NCBI RefSeq assembly: GCF_003001935.1
Contig: NZ_PVNG01000004.1
Location: 372,001-436,000 of the forward strand
DNA from: Nonomuraea fuscirosea
Lineage (GTDB): Bacteria; Actinomycetota; Actinomycetes; Streptosporangiales; Streptosporangiaceae
Length of the DNA: 64,000 bases
Direction of reading: 5' to 3'
Below the pieces are notes generated by a model. That model made no database searches. It worked only from the letters and a program-made list of their open reading frames with translations, and had not been told where the DNA came from. The stretch's first letter is position 1. Each line of letters starts with the position of its first letter. Positions 17,066 to 25,297 of this stretch are shown one piece after another. The translations under genes were made by a program, and so were the position numbers.

Positions 17066-18223
17066 GTGAACGCATTCGCCCTGGTCAACGTGCGGGTCTT
17101 CGACGGGTGGCGGCTGACGGAGCCGACCACCGTCGTCGTCGAGAACGGGCTCATCGCCTCCGGGGCGGCGCGCGGCGAGCGGATCGACGCCCGGGGAGCC
17201 GTCCTGCTGCCCGGGCTGATCGACAGTCACGTCCACGTGCGCGACGCCCGCAGTAGGGACGCGCTGGCCCGCCACGGGGTGACCACCGGCCTGGACATGG
17301 CCTCCTGGCCGCCGGAGCTGATCGCCTCGCTGCGCGGCGCCACGGGCAGCGCCGATCTGCGCAGCGCCGGCCTGCCCGCCATCGGGCCCGATGGGTTGCA
17401 CGCCCGCATGCTGGTCAAGGACCCCGAGGCCGTCGTCACCGACGCCCGCCAGGCCGAGGGCTGGGTCTCGGACCGGATCGCGGAGGGCGCGGACTACGTG
17501 AAGATCGTCATGGAGGAGCCCGGCGGAGGCGGCCTGGAGGCCGACGTGGCCAAGGCGATCGTGGACGCCGCCCACGCCCGAGGCCGGCGGGTGGTCGCGC
17601 ACGCCGCCTCGGCCGGGGCGTACACGATGGCTCTCGACTCCGGCGCGGACGTCATCACCCACTGCCCGATCGGCGCCCCCGCCGACCCCGCCGACGTCAC
17701 CCGCATGCGCACCGGGGGACGGGTGGCCGTCCCCACCCTGGTCATGATGAAGGCAGTGGCACGCTTCATCGGTGCCGGTGGTGCCGGTGGTGCCGGTGGT
17801 GCCGGTGCTTCTGACGGCTTCGCCGGGAGTATCGCGACCGTGGCCGCTCTGCACGCGGCCGGGGTGCCTGTTCTGGCCGGGACCGACGCCAACGCGGAAC
17901 CCGGCGCCCCCTTCCAGGTCGAGCACGGTGCGAGCCTGCACCAGGAGCTGCGGCTGCTGGTCGAGGCCGGGCTGAGTCCCGCCGAGGCGTTGCGCGCGGC
18001 GACGTCCCTGCCCGCCCGGCACTTCTCCCTCGCCGACCGGGGGAGTATCGAGCCCGGCCGCCGGGCCGACCTCCTTCTCGTCGACGGCGACCCGCTGGCC
18101 GACATCGCCGCGACTGGGCACGTCCTGCGCGTGTGGTGCGCTGGCGTCCAACACGTCCCCCGCCTGAACCCGCCACCCGCCCCCGACCCGGTTACGGGGC
18201 CTCCCGGGGCACGGCATACATAA
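17066..18223 (+). CDS. Amidohydrolase family protein (metal-dependent)
   Basis: 385 residues of the imidazolonepropionase/aminoacylase-like branch. Metal ligands are visible as HVHVRDA (HxH), VVAHAAS, ITHCPIG and AGTDANAEPG. The composite beta-sandwich is closed by the C-terminal RRADLLLVDGDPL. The GTG at 17066 is preferred over an ATG at 17048 because GGAGGAGG lies seven bases upstream. A four-copy 9-bp repeat inserts a Gly/Ala tract near residue 240. Substrate unknown; probably under the divergent TetR. Confidence 0.85.
   Translation: MNAFALVNVRVFDGWRLTEPTTVVVENGLIASGAARGERIDARGAVLLPGLIDSHVHVRDARSRDALARHGVTTGLDMASWPPELIASLRGATGSADLRSAGLPAIGPDGLHARMLVKDPEAVVTDARQAEGWVSDRIAEGADYVKIVMEEPGGGGLEADVAKAIVDAAHARGRRVVAHAASAGAYTMALDSGADVITHCPIGAPADPADVTRMRTGGRVAVPTLVMMKAVARFIGAGGAGGAGGAGASDGFAGSIATVAALHAAGVPVLAGTDANAEPGAPFQVEHGASLHQELRLLVEAGLSPAEALRAATSLPARHFSLADRGSIEPGRRADLLLVDGDPLADIAATGHVLRVWCAGVQHVPRLNPPPAPDPVTGPPGARHT
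17771..17806 (+). repeat. In-frame 9-bp x4 repeat in the amidohydrolase gene
   Basis: Four perfect copies of GGTGCCGGT, each coding for Gly-Ala-Gly, giving a glycine-rich loop between two conserved blocks of the barrel. Confidence 0.9.
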
Positions 18224-18246
18224 GCAGGTGATATAAGTTGCTTATG
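18219..18246. promoter_or_regulatory. Inverted repeat overlapping the MarR gene start
   Basis: CATAAGCA, a 12-base spacer and TGCTTATG: perfect 8-base arms. The right arm contains the TTG/ATG start region of the MarR gene, so a bound repressor would block transcription or initiation of the MarR-MFS pair. Confidence 0.6.
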
Positions 18247-18735
18247 GATGTCGAACCCCCTGCTCAGCCCGTGGACGAGCTGGAGCTGGCGGTCGGGCTG
18301 GCCCGGATCAGGACGATGATGCGCCTGCTCGACGTCCCCAGGGACCTGTCGATCACGGCGCTGTCCACCCTCGCGAGCCTGGAACGCCTGGGCCCGCGCC
18401 GGCTCACCGACCTGGCCGTCATGGAGGGCGTCACGCAGCCCGCGATGACCCAGCTCGTCTCCCGGCTCGAACGGGAGGCGCTGGCCGAGCGCCAGCCCGA
18501 CCCCTCCGACCGGCGCGTCGTCGTGGTCGCCATCACCCCGCACGGCCGCGCCGAGCTGGCCCGCCGCCGCGCGGTCCAGGCCAAGCGGCTGGCCGAGCTG
18601 CTGGCGGAGCTGCCCGGGGAAGACCGGGCCGCCATCGCCGCCGCGCTGCCGGCCCTCGAACGGCTGACCGCCCGGGCCTTCGGCCTCGCCGGACCCGCCG
18701 ACCCCGCTGTCCCCTCCCCTGAGGTGAGTGAATGA
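18238..18735 (+). CDS. MarR family transcriptional regulator
   Basis: 165 residues. The winged helix shows the recognition region VTQPAMTQLVSRLEREAL and the wing PDPSDRRVV (the DxR motif of MarR proteins). The TTG at 18238 has AGGTG seven bases upstream; the ATG at 18244 has no such site but is also possible. The gene overlaps the MFS transporter by four bases, a typical MarR/efflux pair, and an inverted repeat covers its start. Confidence 0.9.
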   Translation: MLMDVEPPAQPVDELELAVGLARIRTMMRLLDVPRDLSITALSTLASLERLGPRRLTDLAVMEGVTQPAMTQLVSRLEREALAERQPDPSDRRVVVVAITPHGRAELARRRAVQAKRLAELLAELPGEDRAAIAAALPALERLTARAFGLAGPADPAVPSPEVSE

Positions 18736-19991
18736 CCAGCCCCGCTCCCAGCCCGTTCCGCCAGCCCAAGGCCGTCTGGGCGGTCGCGTTCGCGTGCGTG
18801 ATCTCCTTCATGGGGATCGGCCTCGTCGACCCGATCCTGCCCGCGATCTCCGCCGACCTGCACGCCTCGCCCAGCCAGGTGACGCTGCTGTTCACGAGTT
18901 ACCTGGTCGTCATGGCCGTCGCGATGCTGGTCACCGGCTGGGTGTCGAGCCGCATCGGCGCCAAGTGGACGCTGATCGCCGGGCTCGTGCTGATCGTCGT
19001 GTTCAGCGCGCTGGCCGGCACCTCCGACAGCGTCGGCGGCATCATCGGCTTCCGCGCGGGCTGGGGGCTGGGCAACGCCCTGTTCGTGGCGACCTCCCTG
19101 GCCGTCATCGTGGCCGCCGCCAGCGGCGGCTTCAGCGGCGCGATCATCCTGTACGAGGCCGCGCTCGGCCTGGGCATCGCCATCGGCCCGCTGCTCGGCG
19201 GCGCGCTCGGCCACATCAGCTGGCGCGGCCCCTTCTACGGCGTCGCCGTGCTGATGACCGTCGCCCTGCTCGCCACGGTCATGCTGGTCCGCCCGCAGCC
19301 GAAACCCGCGCGCAAGACCTCCCTGCTCGACCCGCTCAAGGCCCTGCGCCACCGCGGCCTGCTGATCATGAGCCTGACGGCCCTCTGCTACAACTGGGGC
19401 TTCTTCACCGTGCTCGGCTACGCGCCCTTCCCCATGGAGCTGGACGCCATCCAGCTGGGCCTCGTCTTCACCGGCTGGGGCCTGATGGTGGCCATCTTCT
19501 CGGTGGCCGGCGCGCCCTGGCTGCAGCGCCGGCTGGGCCTGGCCCGCACGCTCTACGGCAACCTCGCGCTGTTCGCGGTGGTCATCTTCGTCATCGCCGT
19601 CTTCGTCGACAACCGGCCGGTGCTGATCGCCGCCGTGATCGTGGCGGGCGTCTTCATCGGCGTGAACAACACGCTGACCACGCAGGCCGTGATGATGGTC
19701 GCGCCGGTGGAACGGCCGGTGGCCTCGGCAGCGTACGGGTTCGTGCGCTTCATCGGCGGCGGCCTGGCGCCGTTCGCGGCCGGGCAGCTCGCCGAGCACT
19801 TCAACGTGCACGTGCCCTTCGTCATCGGCGCCTGCGCGATCCTCGTCGGCATCGCCATCCTCGCCACCGGCCACCGCGACCTGGTGCGCGCCGAGAGCAA
19901 CCAGGCCCAGCTGGACGCCCACGCGGGCCGGGGCGAGCGGGACGCCGAGCTGTCCGAGGCCACCGAGGCAGCCACCGGCGCCCCGAGCTGA
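18732..19991 (+). CDS. MFS transporter, drug:H+ antiporter type
   Basis: 419 residues with 12 predicted membrane helices and an Asp/Glu-rich cytoplasmic tail. The first-loop motif A region (WVSSRIGAKW) and the antiporter motif C (GLGIAIGPLLGG) in helix 5 indicate proton-coupled efflux of a small molecule. The ATG overlaps the MarR stop (ATGA), so the pair is translationally coupled and likely induced by its own substrate. Confidence 0.9.
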   Translation: MTSPAPSPFRQPKAVWAVAFACVISFMGIGLVDPILPAISADLHASPSQVTLLFTSYLVVMAVAMLVTGWVSSRIGAKWTLIAGLVLIVVFSALAGTSDSVGGIIGFRAGWGLGNALFVATSLAVIVAAASGGFSGAIILYEAALGLGIAIGPLLGGALGHISWRGPFYGVAVLMTVALLATVMLVRPQPKPARKTSLLDPLKALRHRGLLIMSLTALCYNWGFFTVLGYAPFPMELDAIQLGLVFTGWGLMVAIFSVAGAPWLQRRLGLARTLYGNLALFAVVIFVIAVFVDNRPVLIAAVIVAGVFIGVNNTLTTQAVMMVAPVERPVASAAYGFVRFIGGGLAPFAAGQLAEHFNVHVPFVIGACAILVGIAILATGHRDLVRAESNQAQLDAHAGRGERDAELSEATEAATGAPS

Positions 19992-20089
19992 GCCGGCCGC
20001 GGCGGCACCGATGCCCCCGCGCTGAGCGGATCCCGTCCGCCGGGATCACCGTCGTGCGGCTCGTCCCTGGTTGGCGGGCTGTTCTCCGG

Positions 20090-20116
20090 CCGAGTAGGTT
20101 TCAATCCGAAACTCGG
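20090..20116. promoter_or_regulatory. Nested inverted repeat upstream of the MOSC gene
   Basis: CCGAGT (20090-20095) pairs with ACTCGG (20111-20116), and GTTTC (20098-20102) with GAAAC (20108-20112), 75 bases before the MOSC start. It could be an operator or a hairpin; no known riboswitch fold is recognisable. Confidence 0.35.
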
Positions 20117-20190
20117 ACAGATGTGAAGGAGAGCCGCCCTCGTCCCAGCGGGACCGGACGAGGGCGGGGCTCGCCACGGAGGAACAGCGC

Positions 20191-21021
20191 ATGGCAGCAC
20201 GCGTCACCGCACTGACGTACTACCCGATCAAAGGATGCGCCGGTGTGACGGCGGAAGAGGTGACGCTCACGCCCGCCGGCCTCGCGCACGACCGCAGCTT
20301 CATGGTGGTCGACGAGGAGGGCGTCTTCATGAGCCAGCGCCGCGATCCGCGGATGTCGCTGATCCGCCCCGAGATCGGCGACGGCGGCGCGCGGCTGCGG
20401 CTGCGGGCTCCCGGCATCGAGGACCTGGACCTCGACGTGGACGTGAGCGGCGCCCGGGAGCGCGTGGAGCTGTTCGGGACCCCCTATCTGGGCATCGACC
20501 AGGGCCCGGCGGCCGGGCGCTGGCTCACGCACGTGCTCGGGCAGCCGAGCAGGCTCGTCCGGGTGCCGCCCGAGCATCACCGGGTGACCAGCGGCAGGAC
20601 GCCCGGGACCGCCGGGTTCTCCGACAGCGGCGCCGTGCTCGTCGTGTCGTGCGCCAGCCTCGGCCTGCTCAACCGCAGGCTGGCCGATCGCGGCGAGGAC
20701 CCGCTGCCCGTCAGCCGCTTCCGTCCCAACATCGTCGTCGACGGCTGGGACGACCCGCACACCGAGGACCGCGCGTACGCCGTCACGATCGGCGCGGCCG
20801 AGCTGGGCTACGCGAAGATCGCCATCCGCTGCGTGGTCACCACGATCGACCAGGAGAGCGGGACGAAGGCGGGCCACGAGCCGCTGCGCACCCTGGCCGG
20901 CTACCGCAGGGCCGCCAAGGGCGGTGTCGCCTTCGGGGCCAAGTACTCCGTGGTCACGACCGGCGCCGTCGCGGTCGGGGACACGGTCCGGGTCACCGCC
21001 TGGGGTGCGTCCGAGCTCTGA
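20191..21021 (+). CDS. MOSC domain protein
   Basis: 276 residues. An N-terminal beta-barrel (MOSC_N: YYPIKGCAG and HDRSFMVVDEEG) precedes the MOSC domain, with FRPNIVVDG and a C-terminal GDTVRV segment. Related proteins bind a molybdenum cofactor sulfurated form and reduce N-hydroxylated compounds (YiiM/mARC type). The region RCVVTTIDQESG carries the Cys that coordinates Mo in that group. GGAGGAA precedes the ATG. It is transcribed alone. Confidence 0.88.
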   Translation: MAARVTALTYYPIKGCAGVTAEEVTLTPAGLAHDRSFMVVDEEGVFMSQRRDPRMSLIRPEIGDGGARLRLRAPGIEDLDLDVDVSGARERVELFGTPYLGIDQGPAAGRWLTHVLGQPSRLVRVPPEHHRVTSGRTPGTAGFSDSGAVLVVSCASLGLLNRRLADRGEDPLPVSRFRPNIVVDGWDDPHTEDRAYAVTIGAAELGYAKIAIRCVVTTIDQESGTKAGHEPLRTLAGYRRAAKGGVAFGAKYSVVTTGAVAVGDTVRVTAWGASEL

Positions 21022-21052
21022 TCCACGGGCGCCCCGGCGCGCCGCGCGCACC

Positions 21053-21086
21053 TTCGCATCGAAATAGTGCGATATGTTGATGCGAA
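21053..21086. promoter_or_regulatory. Inverted repeat TTCGCATC-N18-GATGCGAA before the LLM gene
   Basis: Perfect 8-base arms in an AT-richer gap, ending 24 bases before the ATG at 21111. The position fits an operator over the promoter; a transcript hairpin is the alternative. Confidence 0.5.
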
Positions 21087-21110
21087 AGCAGGCGACTGAG
21101 GAGCGGCGCG

Positions 21111-22004
21111 ATGAGCGGCATGCCCGGCATCGATCTCGGCAGGTTCGGGATCTACACCTTCGACTTCGAGCACCAGCTGGCGGCGCTGGTGCGTGAGTCG
21201 GTCCAGGAGCTGGAGGAGCTGGGCTGGCCGGCGGTGTGGGTGCCCGAGCTGCTCGGCCGCGAGGCGCTGACGCACGCCGGTTACCTGCTCGCGTCCACCC
21301 GGGGGCTGCGCGTGGTCAACGGCGTCGCGCGGATCTGGTCGCGCGGGGCGCGGTGGACGTACGGCGCCGCGACGCTGCTCGCCGACGGCTACCCGGACCG
21401 GCACGTGCTCGGGCTCGGGTTCGGCGGCCAGCCGCAGCCGGGCACCAAGCCGCTCGCGGCCATGGCCGGCTACCTCGACGAGATGGACGCGGTGGACCCG
21501 GTCAACCCGGCGCCGCGGGCGCCGATGCGGCGCATCCTGGCCGCGTACGGGCCCAAGATGCTGGAGCTGGCCCGCGACCGGGCCGCCGGCGCGCAGACCT
21601 ATCACGTCAACGTGGCGCACACCGAGCAGGCGCGGCGGATCCTCGGCCCGGAGCCCTTCCTCGCCGTCGAGCACCCCGTGCTGTTCGAGAGCGACCCGGC
21701 CAAGGCGCGGGCGGTCGCGCGCGAGCACCTGCACCGTTACCTGTCCACGCCGTACAACCTGGCCAAGTTCCGGCGGCTGGGCTACTCGGAGGAGGAGATC
21801 TCCGGCGGCGGCGGTGACCGGCTCGTGGACGACTTCGTGTTCTGGGGCGATCTGGACACGATCGCGCGCAAGCTGCACGGGCATCTCGACGCGGGCGCCG
21901 ACCACGTCACCGTGCAGGTGATCGGGGTGCGGCCGGGCGAGTCGGCGATGCCCTACTGGCGCCGGCTGGCCGGCGCGCTCCTGCCCGGACGCGCCGGCGG
22001 CTGA
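21111..22004 (+). CDS. LLM class F420-dependent oxidoreductase
   Basis: 297 residues of the bacterial luciferase-like TIM-barrel family (the actinobacterial subfamily starting near LGRFGIYTFDFE). Members use reduced F420 or FMN for hydride transfer. Typical segments are WPAVWVPELLGREALTH, GLGFGGQ and HVTVQVIG. GAGGAG lies nine bases upstream of the ATG. Its 3' end overlaps the convergent HxlR-type gene by 52 bases. Substrate unknown. Confidence 0.88.
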   Translation: MSGMPGIDLGRFGIYTFDFEHQLAALVRESVQELEELGWPAVWVPELLGREALTHAGYLLASTRGLRVVNGVARIWSRGARWTYGAATLLADGYPDRHVLGLGFGGQPQPGTKPLAAMAGYLDEMDAVDPVNPAPRAPMRRILAAYGPKMLELARDRAAGAQTYHVNVAHTEQARRILGPEPFLAVEHPVLFESDPAKARAVAREHLHRYLSTPYNLAKFRRLGYSEEEISGGGGDRLVDDFVFWGDLDTIARKLHGHLDAGADHVTVQVIGVRPGESAMPYWRRLAGALLPGRAGG

Positions 22005-22894
22005 CCCGGCGCCGCGTCCGCCAGCGCGGCGCCGAGCCGCAGGGCCGCCTCGACCGCGGACGGGATGTCGGCGATCGGGTAGACGACGTGCTGGATCGTC
22101 CGGCGGGCGTCGGCGATGAGGACGGCCCGCTTGAGCCGCAGGTTCTGCCCGGCGCGGAACGTGGGCAGCCGCAGGGCCGCGCACAGGGTGAGGTCCACGT
22201 CCGACAGCAGGGGGAACGGGAGGTCCTCGGCGTCGGCGAAGGCCTGCTGCTCGTCCGGGCGCTGGGTGCTCACGCCGCGCAGGGCCACGCCGGCCCGCGC
22301 GAAGTCGGCGGCCGAGGCGCGGAACAGGCGGTTCTCCAGGGTGCAGCCGGCCGCTCCCGGGATCGGCGGGCCGTCCTCCGGCGGGAGGCCGGGAGCGCCG
22401 GTGGCCGGATAGGTGAAGATCACGGTGACGGGCGCGCCGGCGGCCACGACGTCCAGTTCGCCCCCGCCGGTCGCGGGCAGGCTGAGGGGGTGCGGCACGG
22501 AGGTCCCGGTCAGCGCGCGCAGCCGGACGGCCTCCGGGCCGGTGGGGGAGGCGACGGCGGTGAGCGTGCCGTCGCCCAGGACGAAGCGGTCGGCCCAGTC
22601 CTGCAGCCCGATCAGCACCGGGGTCAGCGCCCGGCCGGCGTCGGTCAGGTGGTACTCGTACCGGATCGGCCGCCGCTGGTACGGGCGGCGCTCCAGCACG
22701 GCGTGATCGAGTAGGTGCCTGAGCCGCTCGGCCAGCACGCGCCGCGAGATGGCCAGCTCCGCCTGGAGGTCGTCGAAGCGGTGCCGGCCCCGGCTGACCT
22801 CCCGGACGATGAGCAGGCTCCACCACTCGCCGACCACCGCCGCGGCCTGCGCGATGGCGCAGACGGCGTCCAGTTCGCGCACCTCTCGTGCCAC
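21953..22894 (-). CDS. HxlR-type regulator fused to a peroxiredoxin-like domain
   Basis: 313 residues. Residues about 1-110 form a HxlR winged helix (VGEWWSLLIVREVSRGRHRF, ERRPYQRRPIRYEYHLTDAG). Residues about 145-295 resemble an AhpC/TSA (BCP-like) thioredoxin fold: AAGCTLENRLF aligns with the peroxidatic Cys region and LPFPLLSDVDL with the conserved strand-loop. The fusion suggests a DNA-binding protein that senses peroxide or thiol state directly (inference). The GTG at 22892-22894 follows GAGGAGG. It diverges from an FMN reductase, a plausible target. Confidence 0.85.
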   Translation of the reverse strand: MAREVRELDAVCAIAQAAAVVGEWWSLLIVREVSRGRHRFDDLQAELAISRRVLAERLRHLLDHAVLERRPYQRRPIRYEYHLTDAGRALTPVLIGLQDWADRFVLGDGTLTAVASPTGPEAVRLRALTGTSVPHPLSLPATGGGELDVVAAGAPVTVIFTYPATGAPGLPPEDGPPIPGAAGCTLENRLFRASAADFARAGVALRGVSTQRPDEQQAFADAEDLPFPLLSDVDLTLCAALRLPTFRAGQNLRLKRAVLIADARRTIQHVVYPIADIPSAVEAALRLGAALADAAPGQPPARPGRSAPASRRQ

Positions 22895-23076
22895 CGCTCG
22901 CCTCCTCGCCGTCCGCCGCGAGACCAGGCCAGTGTAGCGAGTGGGTTTCAGAAGGGAATCCACCCTCCGCAACGAACGGCGCGGGCGGGGCCGGTGGCGG
23001 GATCGGCGGCGGCGTTTACCCTTCTGGCCACGGGTACGGGTCGCGAACGGGATCACTGAGGTACGGAGGTCACCCG

Positions 23077-23682
23077 ATGCGAGCCGTGGTCATCAACTGC
23101 ACCCTGAAGCCGTCGCCGGAACCGTCGAACACCGACGCGCTGGCCGAGGTGGTCGCCGGGGAGCTGCGCGGGCGCGGCGTCACCGTCGAGACGTACCGGG
23201 CGGTGGACGAGAACATCCTGCCGGGCGTCGAGACGGACATGGGGCAGGGTGACGGCTGGCCGCGGGTCCACCGGAGCCTGCTCGGCGCGGAGATCCTCAT
23301 CGTCGCCACCCCGACCTGGGTGGGCCATCCGTCGTCGCTGGCGCAGCGGGTGATCGAACGGATGGACGCCATGTTGTCGGAGACCGACGACGACGAGCGG
23401 CCGGTGGCCTACAACCGGGTCGCCGGGGTGGTGGTCACCGGCAACGAGGACGGGGCCCACCACGTGATCAGCGAGATCGCCGGCGCCCTGGGCGACATCG
23501 GGTACACGATCCCCGGGCAGGCGTGGACGTACTGGCATCTCGGCCCCGGCGCCGGGCCCGACTACCTGGACTCGGAGCAGGGGCGCGAGTGGTCGCACAA
23601 GACCGGCCGCGCGATGGCGTCGAACCTGTACGCCGTGGCCAAGGCCCTGGCCGCCCGCCCGATCCCGGCGCCACCCCAGTGA
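23077..23682 (+). CDS. NADPH-dependent FMN reductase / flavodoxin-like protein
   Basis: 201 residues with a flavodoxin-like fold. The N-terminal NCTLKPSPEPSNTDAL binds the FMN phosphate and ATPTWVGHPSSLAQRVIERM is the isoalloxazine-contact region of this family. It probably reduces FMN or quinones with NADPH. GGAGGT lies seven bases upstream of the ATG. It diverges from the HxlR-peroxiredoxin gene and abuts the convergent SDR gene with no gap between stops. Confidence 0.88.
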   Translation: MRAVVINCTLKPSPEPSNTDALAEVVAGELRGRGVTVETYRAVDENILPGVETDMGQGDGWPRVHRSLLGAEILIVATPTWVGHPSSLAQRVIERMDAMLSETDDDERPVAYNRVAGVVVTGNEDGAHHVISEIAGALGDIGYTIPGQAWTYWHLGPGAGPDYLDSEQGREWSHKTGRAMASNLYAVAKALAARPIPAPPQ

Positions 23683-24483
23683 TCAGTGCAGGCCGCGGAC
23701 GGTGCCGCCGTCCACCCGAAGCGTGGTGCCGGTGACGTAGCCGGCGAGCGGGCCGCTGAGGTAGAGCACCGCGGCGGCGATCTCCTCGGGGCGGCCCATC
23801 CGGCCGACGTCGTTCGGCGCCAGCTCCTCGATCGCGTGGCGTTCGATCTCCGGCCACGTCTCTCCCCAGCCGCGACCGGGCGCGAGTCCGGTGATGAACC
23901 GCCGGACGCCGTCGACCAGGATGGCGCCGGGGGAGACGGTGTTGGACGTCACCCCGGTCCCCTTCAGCTCGCGGGCCAGCGACACCGCGAGGTTGTGCCG
24001 GGCCGCCAGCGTGGCGCTGTAGTGCGGCAGCTCGGCGCCCGGCTGCAGGGCGAGCCCGCCGCCGATCTGGATGACCCGGCCCCAGCCGCGCTCCCGCATC
24101 CCGGGGACCACCCGCTGGATCATGCGGACCCCGGAGATGACGTTGACCTCGTACGCCTCGCGCCAGTCATCGGCCGTGGCGTCCCGCCACGAGCGGTGCG
24201 GGTAGGAGCCGGCGTTGTTGACCAGGATGTCGATCGGCCCCGCCGCCAGCGCGGCTCCGGCCACGGCGTCGGCGCCCGCGTCGGTGGCCAGGTCGCCGAC
24301 GGCTGCCACGGCGCCGCCGCCGGCCGCCCTGATGGCGCCGGCGACGGACTCGGTCCGGGCCGGGTCGCGGCCGTGCACGACGACCTCGGCTCCCTCGGCG
24401 GCCAGGGCGGTGGCGATGGCCGCACCGAGGCCGGAACTGGCCCCGGTGACCAGCGCCCGTCTGCCCGTCAGTTGCGCATTCAT
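23683..24483 (-). CDS. SDR family oxidoreductase with altered active site
   Basis: 266 residues of the classical SDR length. The cofactor motif TGASSGLGAAIA and NNAG are intact. The catalytic Tyr155 is present, but the Lys four residues later is Leu159 (codon CTG) and the Ser normally 13 residues before Tyr is Gly142 in IQIGGG. So two of the Ser-Tyr-Lys residues are missing. It may be a divergent subfamily with a different mechanism, or a non-catalytic binder. Tandem palindromes precede the gene. The start ATG at 24483 sets the Rossmann motif at residue 14. Confidence 0.88.
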   Translation of the reverse strand: MNAQLTGRRALVTGASSGLGAAIATALAAEGAEVVVHGRDPARTESVAGAIRAAGGGAVAAVGDLATDAGADAVAGAALAAGPIDILVNNAGSYPHRSWRDATADDWREAYEVNVISGVRMIQRVVPGMRERGWGRVIQIGGGLALQPGAELPHYSATLAARHNLAVSLARELKGTGVTSNTVSPGAILVDGVRRFITGLAPGRGWGETWPEIERHAIEELAPNDVGRMGRPEEIAAAVLYLSGPLAGYVTGTTLRVDGGTVRGLH

Positions 24484-24509
24484 GTCGTTCCTCGTGTCGT
24501 CACGCTCTT

Positions 24510-24552
24510 ATCTACGTTTGTAGACTTACGACCAAAGTATACGAGTGTAGAC
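24510..24552 (-). promoter_or_regulatory. Two tandem TetR-type operator palindromes before the SDR gene
   Basis: On the minus strand the sites read GTCTACAAACGTAGAT (24510-24525) and GTCTACACTCGTATAC (24537-24552), 27 bases apart. Each is a near-perfect palindrome of GTCTAC half-sites. A TATACT hexamer (-10-like) overlaps the distal site. The regulator gene is not adjacent. Confidence 0.6.
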
Positions 24553-24591
24553 ATGATGCCGCCGACGCCTGGGCCGTGCGCACGACCGGGC

Positions 24592-25170
24592 TCAGGGGTT
24601 CTTGCCCATGGCCTTGCGGATGGTGTCGCGGACCCGGTCCATCATCGCGATCGGCGTGCCGACCAGCAGGTTCTTGGTGGCGGACTCGGTGCCGGGATGA
24701 GGATGGGTGGGCGCCATCGCCTCGGCCGCTTTGACGCCGGCGGCCATGCTGCGCCGCTGCGCCTCACTGGTGTGGGCGCGGAGCTGGGCGAACTCGTAGC
24801 GTTCCTCGCTGCGGGCGTGTGCCTCGACGGCGGCGCGCAGCATGAGCAGGTTCGGCATGAAGTCGGGGGCGTCCGGCCCGGCCTCGTCCATGCGGGACAG
24901 CAGCTCCTTGGCCTCGTTCTCCTCGGCGAGGCGGTCGTCGACCACGCCGTCTCCGCCGTCGATGGCGTGCCGGGCGAAGGGGTGGACGATCTCCTCCTCG
25001 GCCGTCTCGTGCACGGCGAGCAGCCGTACCAGGCGGGTGAACGCCTCGCCGCGCTCGTCCGCGGGCGCCTGCTCTACCTCGTCGAACAGGTTCCTGATCA
25101 TGCCGTGCTGGGCCTGCAGCAGGTCGATGACGTCCGTCTCGTCCATCGTCTCCGGGGCTGTTCTGGTCAT
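24592..25170 (-). CDS. Hemerythrin domain-containing protein
   Basis: 192 residues. The four-helix bundle has His/Glu diiron ligands in QHGMIRNLFDEVE, HETAEEEIVHPFARH and a third His in EAHARSEERYEF. Such proteins sense or carry oxygen or NO, or buffer iron. The ATG at 25170 has a perfect AAGGAGGT seven bases upstream. It lies in a stress-gene run (isochorismatase, RsbW-like kinase), all on the minus strand but with gaps of about 80-130 bases. Confidence 0.85.
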   Translation of the reverse strand: MTRTAPETMDETDVIDLLQAQHGMIRNLFDEVEQAPADERGEAFTRLVRLLAVHETAEEEIVHPFARHAIDGGDGVVDDRLAEENEAKELLSRMDEAGPDAPDFMPNLLMLRAAVEAHARSEERYEFAQLRAHTSEAQRRSMAAGVKAAEAMAPTHPHPGTESATKNLLVGTPIAMMDRVRDTIRKAMGKNP

Positions 25171-25297
25171 ATCCGTACCTCCTTGTTCGGGTACGCGGCG
25201 GCTACCCGGACAAGGGGTGGCCACGCCACGAACGAGGACCGGAGGCGTGATCCTTACCGAATGCGGAGCTTCCGGCGAGAGATCCGCACACCGCCGC

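Noticed and set aside
20090..20116. Molybdenum-cofactor riboswitch before the MOSC gene
   Set aside because: Only a short nested hairpin is present; the size and conserved core of the Moco RNA motif are absent.
25171..25297. SigB-type promoter before the hemerythrin gene
   Set aside because: A GGGTAG hexamer is present, but the only GTT[TC] upstream is about 22 bases away, too far for the consensus.
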